Assembly (NCBI RefSeq): GCF_000963695.1
Contig: NZ_LAJX01000004.1
Coordinates: 1-41,623, forward strand
Origin: Methylocucumis oryzae
GTDB taxonomy: Bacteria; Pseudomonadota; Gammaproteobacteria; Methylococcales; Methylomonadaceae
Direction: 5' to 3'
Length of the DNA: 41,623 bases
Part shown: one piece after another, positions 38,685-41,623 of the stretch
Numbering within the stretch: the stretch's first letter is position 1
Layout: every line of letters begins with the position of its first letter
Made by a program: the position numbers and the translations under genes
Notes under the pieces: generated by a model
Seen by the model: only the letters and a program-made list of their open reading frames with translations
Told to the model about the DNA's origin: nothing
Database searches by the model: none

Positions 38685-40199
38685 ACAAGACTTTCTCGAC
38701 AAAATAGGTCAATCAATCGGCGACTATCCAGATATAGCGCCATTGTGGAAAGTTGACGACCCGCGCACCAAGCAAATCACGGATGCTATGGCAACGATGC
38801 TGTCTATGTTATCGCAGCAAATCGATGTCGCGATGGCTGAGCCGTTTGTAAAATCCAGAGATGCGACAGTTTTAGCGGATGCGGCTATACGCGGCATTAG
38901 CAACGAAGCGAAACCTGCTACCGTACAATTAACCGTAACCAATGAAAACTTAGTGCCGGTACAAATTCAAGCGGGCATGGCGTTATTAGATTCAAACGGC
39001 AATCGTTATGTTGTGACCGAACCCGCAACCATTGATGCAAGCACCTTAGTATCGTCTGCTTATGTTCCCGGTACCGGCACGATTCAAGCCAAGCAGTATT
39101 ACACCGAAACCATAGTCGAAACCGCTACGCGTAGCGAGGACTTCTACGCGGTTGCGATACCGGAAGCTAACGATAATGCTTATATAAGCAAACTCACTGT
39201 ATTTTTAGCCGATTCTGACACGCCTTATCAGTACGCCAATAAACTCATCAATGTTTTTGCCTGGGGCAAAAATATTCACGGTTGAATTTGACGACCGTGG
39301 GCAGGCTTATGTCAGGTTTGGCGCAAAAAAATGTGGTTGGTCGGGCGATTAGCGCGGGCGATGTCATTACTATCGAGATACAACGCACGGTAGGTAAAGT
39401 TAATCCAAAGATTAACAGCCCGTTTTCATTCGACTATCCCCCAATAGAGGAAGACTCCGAGATTGATTGGGCCCTTGTTGAGTTAAAAATGAATGAATTG
39501 CTCGTACCTGGGCAAAACCCAATGAGTTTATCAACATTACGTGAGTATTGCCGGTACCCCTCAGTTTATGATGATTCGGCGGTTTTCCTGGGTGAATTTG
39601 AGTTTTTAATTCGTAGGAAATACCCTGAATTAGATTTTATAGCGGTATGGAATGAAGCTATAGAGGAAGTTGCGAGAGGCGCTGGCAGCTTAGACAACAT
39701 TAACACGTTATTTGTGGCATGTTATGACGGTAGCGAAACCATACTTGCACAACCAGACATTGAAACGCCGGTATTGCCTACGGTTATTACCTCGTTAACC
39801 GATAAGCAAACAGCGATAAAACAAACCCTACTAGCCGCCGATAATAGCTACAAAGTCACGTTTTACACCCCAGTCACTAGCGAAATAACCATAACGGTTA
39901 CAGCAAAAATATCAACGGCGCATGTCGTTGAAGCAGTTGCCGCAAAAATAAAACAAGAATTGCTTAAAGCTTTTAATCGTGATGCTGGCAATCATGCCAG
40001 TAAACCTGTACAGCGCTTAGCCTATTCATTATTAATAGAAAAAGTACCGGAGCTAAGTGTTGGCAATGCTTATTTAAAAGTCGATGTAGTTGAATTAACC
40101 GGCGCATTCCGGCCCGAATTATGGCGCTATGTGACCGCTAGCAGTATTGCCGTTACAGTGACGCAAACCAATATTGCTTTGCCGGGATGGGGTGGCTAA
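38674..40199 (+). CDS. baseplate J-like wedge protein (two frame breaks)
   Basis: About 507 residues. N-terminal helices (MLSMLSQQIDVAMAEPFVKS) are followed by the beta region typical of gpJ/gp47 proteins: RGISNEAKPATVQLTVTNEN, then GMALLDSNGNRYVVTEPATI. The conserved core KIFTVEFDDRGQAYVRFGAK is restored by removing one A at 39268-39272 and one A at 39325-39331. Then comes ISAGDVITIEIQRTVGKVN and a C-terminal domain with FYTPVTSEITITVTAKISTA. Wedge proteins of this family form the baseplate periphery that triggers sheath contraction. The next gene starts with a one-base overlap. Confidence 0.75.
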
Positions 40200-40883
40200 T
40201 GGCAACGGCTAAAGGCTTTACCAACGCAAAACTAACAGAGTTATTGCCACTTAAAAATAGTAGCGTAGCAAACGCTTATGAACAACAACTGCGCCAACTT
40301 TTTTATCGACCTGTTTACCACTTATCTTGCAGATGATTATTTTGACGCCAATGTTTCAGGCGTACCCGAATTAGGTTCAATCGCATTAGTAAGACGCTCT
40401 ATTGATGCTATGGGTTTTTCTATGCTTAATGAGATTATCAGCGATAAACAAGCGCGGATAATCCATAAGTTATTCCGAGGTCGGCATTATCAAGGACGCG
40501 GCTTTCAATTGTTTGAAGCGATATTGCGCGTGTTATACCGCAACAACTACGCAATTGAGCAATATTGGCATCCTAAAGCCACGGCGATTAGCTACCCGGC
40601 CAATATTTTTACCACAACTGAAAACCCTGACACTTCTAATGCGTTTTTAACAAGCCGTATTTTTATCCGTATCCCGGTATCAGATACGCCGGATGTAACC
40701 GTTTTACAAAAACTAGCCTTATCGCTTTTACCCGCACGGATAGTTGCTTTTGTCGCTGCGTCACCGCCTGACAATATGATTTTAGACGCGCATGACGCAA
40801 CACCGCCACCACCTGTTGTTGAGATTAGCCCAAGCGATGCGGATAGTGACTTTAATGACACTTTTGATTTAGGACATGCGTAA
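40199..40883 (+). CDS. tail protein I-like, fibre attachment (one frame break)
   Basis: About 227 residues. The true start is ATG 40199 (MATAKGFTNAKLTELLPLKN, preceded by the J-like stop). The T6 run at 40299-40304 has one T too many; repair joins AYEQQLRQL to FIDLFTTYLADDYF. The sequence AMGFSMLNEIISDKQARIIH follows, then LFRGRHYQGRGFQLFEAILR. The order W-like, J-like, this gene, fibre is that of P2-type phages, where gpI connects the baseplate with the tail fibre. The C-terminus is Pro/Asp-rich. Confidence 0.65.
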
Positions 40884-40885
40884 AT

Positions 40886-41500
40886 ATGGCAACTTATGAC
40901 GCACAGATTTTACAGCGACGTGATACCGCCGCAAATTGGCACTCAGCTAACCCAATATTAGAACCGGGTGAGGTCGGTTACGAAATTGTGCCGGATTACG
41001 GCGACAAGATGAAAGTGGGTGACGGCATTACCGCTTGGGATGATTTACCGTATGCCTATGCAGGACTAGGCAGCAACACGTTTACCGGTGCGCAAAATGA
41101 AGCGCATGGCGACCCGGTTGCATCCGCTTCAACTGTAAATTTAAACACAGCCACCGGTAACTTTGTCGAGATAACCGGAACGACACAAATCAATTTAATC
41201 ACGCTGAGCGACGGTTTTGAGCGTACCGTAAGATTTAGTGGGGTGTTAACGCTAAAACATGGCACAAAGTTAATTTTGCTTGGCGGTGAAAACATCATTA
41301 CAGCGCCGGGTGATGTGGCAATATTCCGGGGCGATGCGGCCAATGCTGTGCAAATGGTGGCATATTCCCGCGCCGATGGTAAGGCGCTGAAAGAAACGAC
41401 CGTAGCATCGTCAATTTACAACAAGCGTGGACATAACATAGCGTCAGCCGCATCAATTAGGATTCCGCCCAAAATAACTTCCCGAAATCACCTGTCTTGA
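40886..41500 (+). CDS. tail fibre protein, probably truncated by an insertion
   Basis: 204 residues are visible. The N-terminus is the common fibre opening: QILQRRDTAANWHSANPILE, then PGEVGYEIVPDYGDKMKVGD and ITAWDDLPYAYAG. A beta-rich shaft domain follows (NLNTATGNFVEITGTTQINL). The frame stops abruptly with an uncharacteristic tail after ASAASI. From about 41460 the DNA changes character and carries a minus-strand frame, so the natural 3' end is probably displaced by a mobile element. A natural short fibre is less likely. Confidence 0.7.
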   Translation: MATYDAQILQRRDTAANWHSANPILEPGEVGYEIVPDYGDKMKVGDGITAWDDLPYAYAGLGSNTFTGAQNEAHGDPVASASTVNLNTATGNFVEITGTTQINLITLSDGFERTVRFSGVLTLKHGTKLILLGGENIITAPGDVAIFRGDAANAVQMVAYSRADGKALKETTVASSIYNKRGHNIASAASIRIPPKITSRNHLS

Positions 41501-41623
41501 GGTAAAGCACGGTAATTCCAACGGGGTAGAAAATCATCAAACACGATACGACTATTTTCGATAAAATCAGAGGCACATTTCTTCCCTGTTTCATAGACAC
41601 CGGTCAAAATGTCGACCGTGACA
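41488..41623 (-). mobile_element. 3' end of a probable transposase/insertion sequence (cut by window)
   Basis: The minus strand carries 44 codons open from the window edge to a TGA at 41488, ending RIVFDDFLPRWNYRALPQDR. The C-terminal style WNYRA suggests a DDE transposase, but I cannot name the IS family. The DNA between its stop and the fibre sequence (about 41460-41487, starting GGATTCCGCCC) would hold the terminal inverted repeat. The other end is outside the window. Confidence 0.4.

Noticed and set aside
1-41623. tRNA or rRNA genes
   Set aside because: None was recognised by eye on either strand; a tRNAscan run would be needed to exclude them fully.

Overview
This window is a contiguous stretch of a contractile-tailed (myovirus-type) bacteriophage or prophage, probably from a Gram-negative, most likely proteobacterial, host. 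The host inference rests on gene families: an M15 endolysin with holin-like neighbours, a C4/Ash/antirepressor module like that of P1 and P4, and DarA/DarB-like polyvalent proteins. No host gene is visible. The left edge cuts a probable major capsid gene. The right edge enters what looks like a transposase inserted in a tail-fibre gene.

Layout. 1-5.8 kb: capsid, an acidic linker protein, a tail sheath with an inserted beta-repeat region, an EF-hand-like virion protein and a tail/baseplate protein. 5.8-11.3 kb: accessory genes, namely a two-TM SLATT-like membrane protein, a small RTX repeat protein, a leftward J-domain protein, a C4-like antisense RNA with an Ash-like ORF and an ORF6N antirepressor, and a P63C-domain protein. 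11.4-19.4 kb: lysis genes, tail tube, baseplate hub, spike, a DarA-like protein and tail fibres. 19.3-31.7 kb: two giant polyvalent proteins (pyrophosphatase-like + DarA_N-like + DUF2958-like; adenine methylase + SNF2-type helicase) flanking a leftward cassette of five small genes with its own promoter. 31.7-41.5 kb: an HTH protein, portal, tail-tube-like protein, tape-measure/lytic transglycosylase, baseplate wedge, J and I proteins, and tail fibre.

Sequence quality. At least 19 single-base frame breaks split twelve genes. Eighteen lie at homopolymer runs, and every repaired gene has a length divisible by three. This looks like uncorrected homopolymer error in a long-read assembly, not pseudogenes or programmed frameshifts. 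I therefore report whole genes and give the break positions.

Most interesting items: (i) a C4-type antisense RNA switch with visible loop-to-target complementarity; (ii) a 10-mer (TTAGGAAAAC or one close variant) 68-74 nt upstream of four operon starts, each followed by an inverted repeat whose 3' arm lies on or next to the start codon; (iii) the leftward cassette between the two polyvalent antirestriction-type genes; (iv) the J-domain and SLATT-like accessory proteins.
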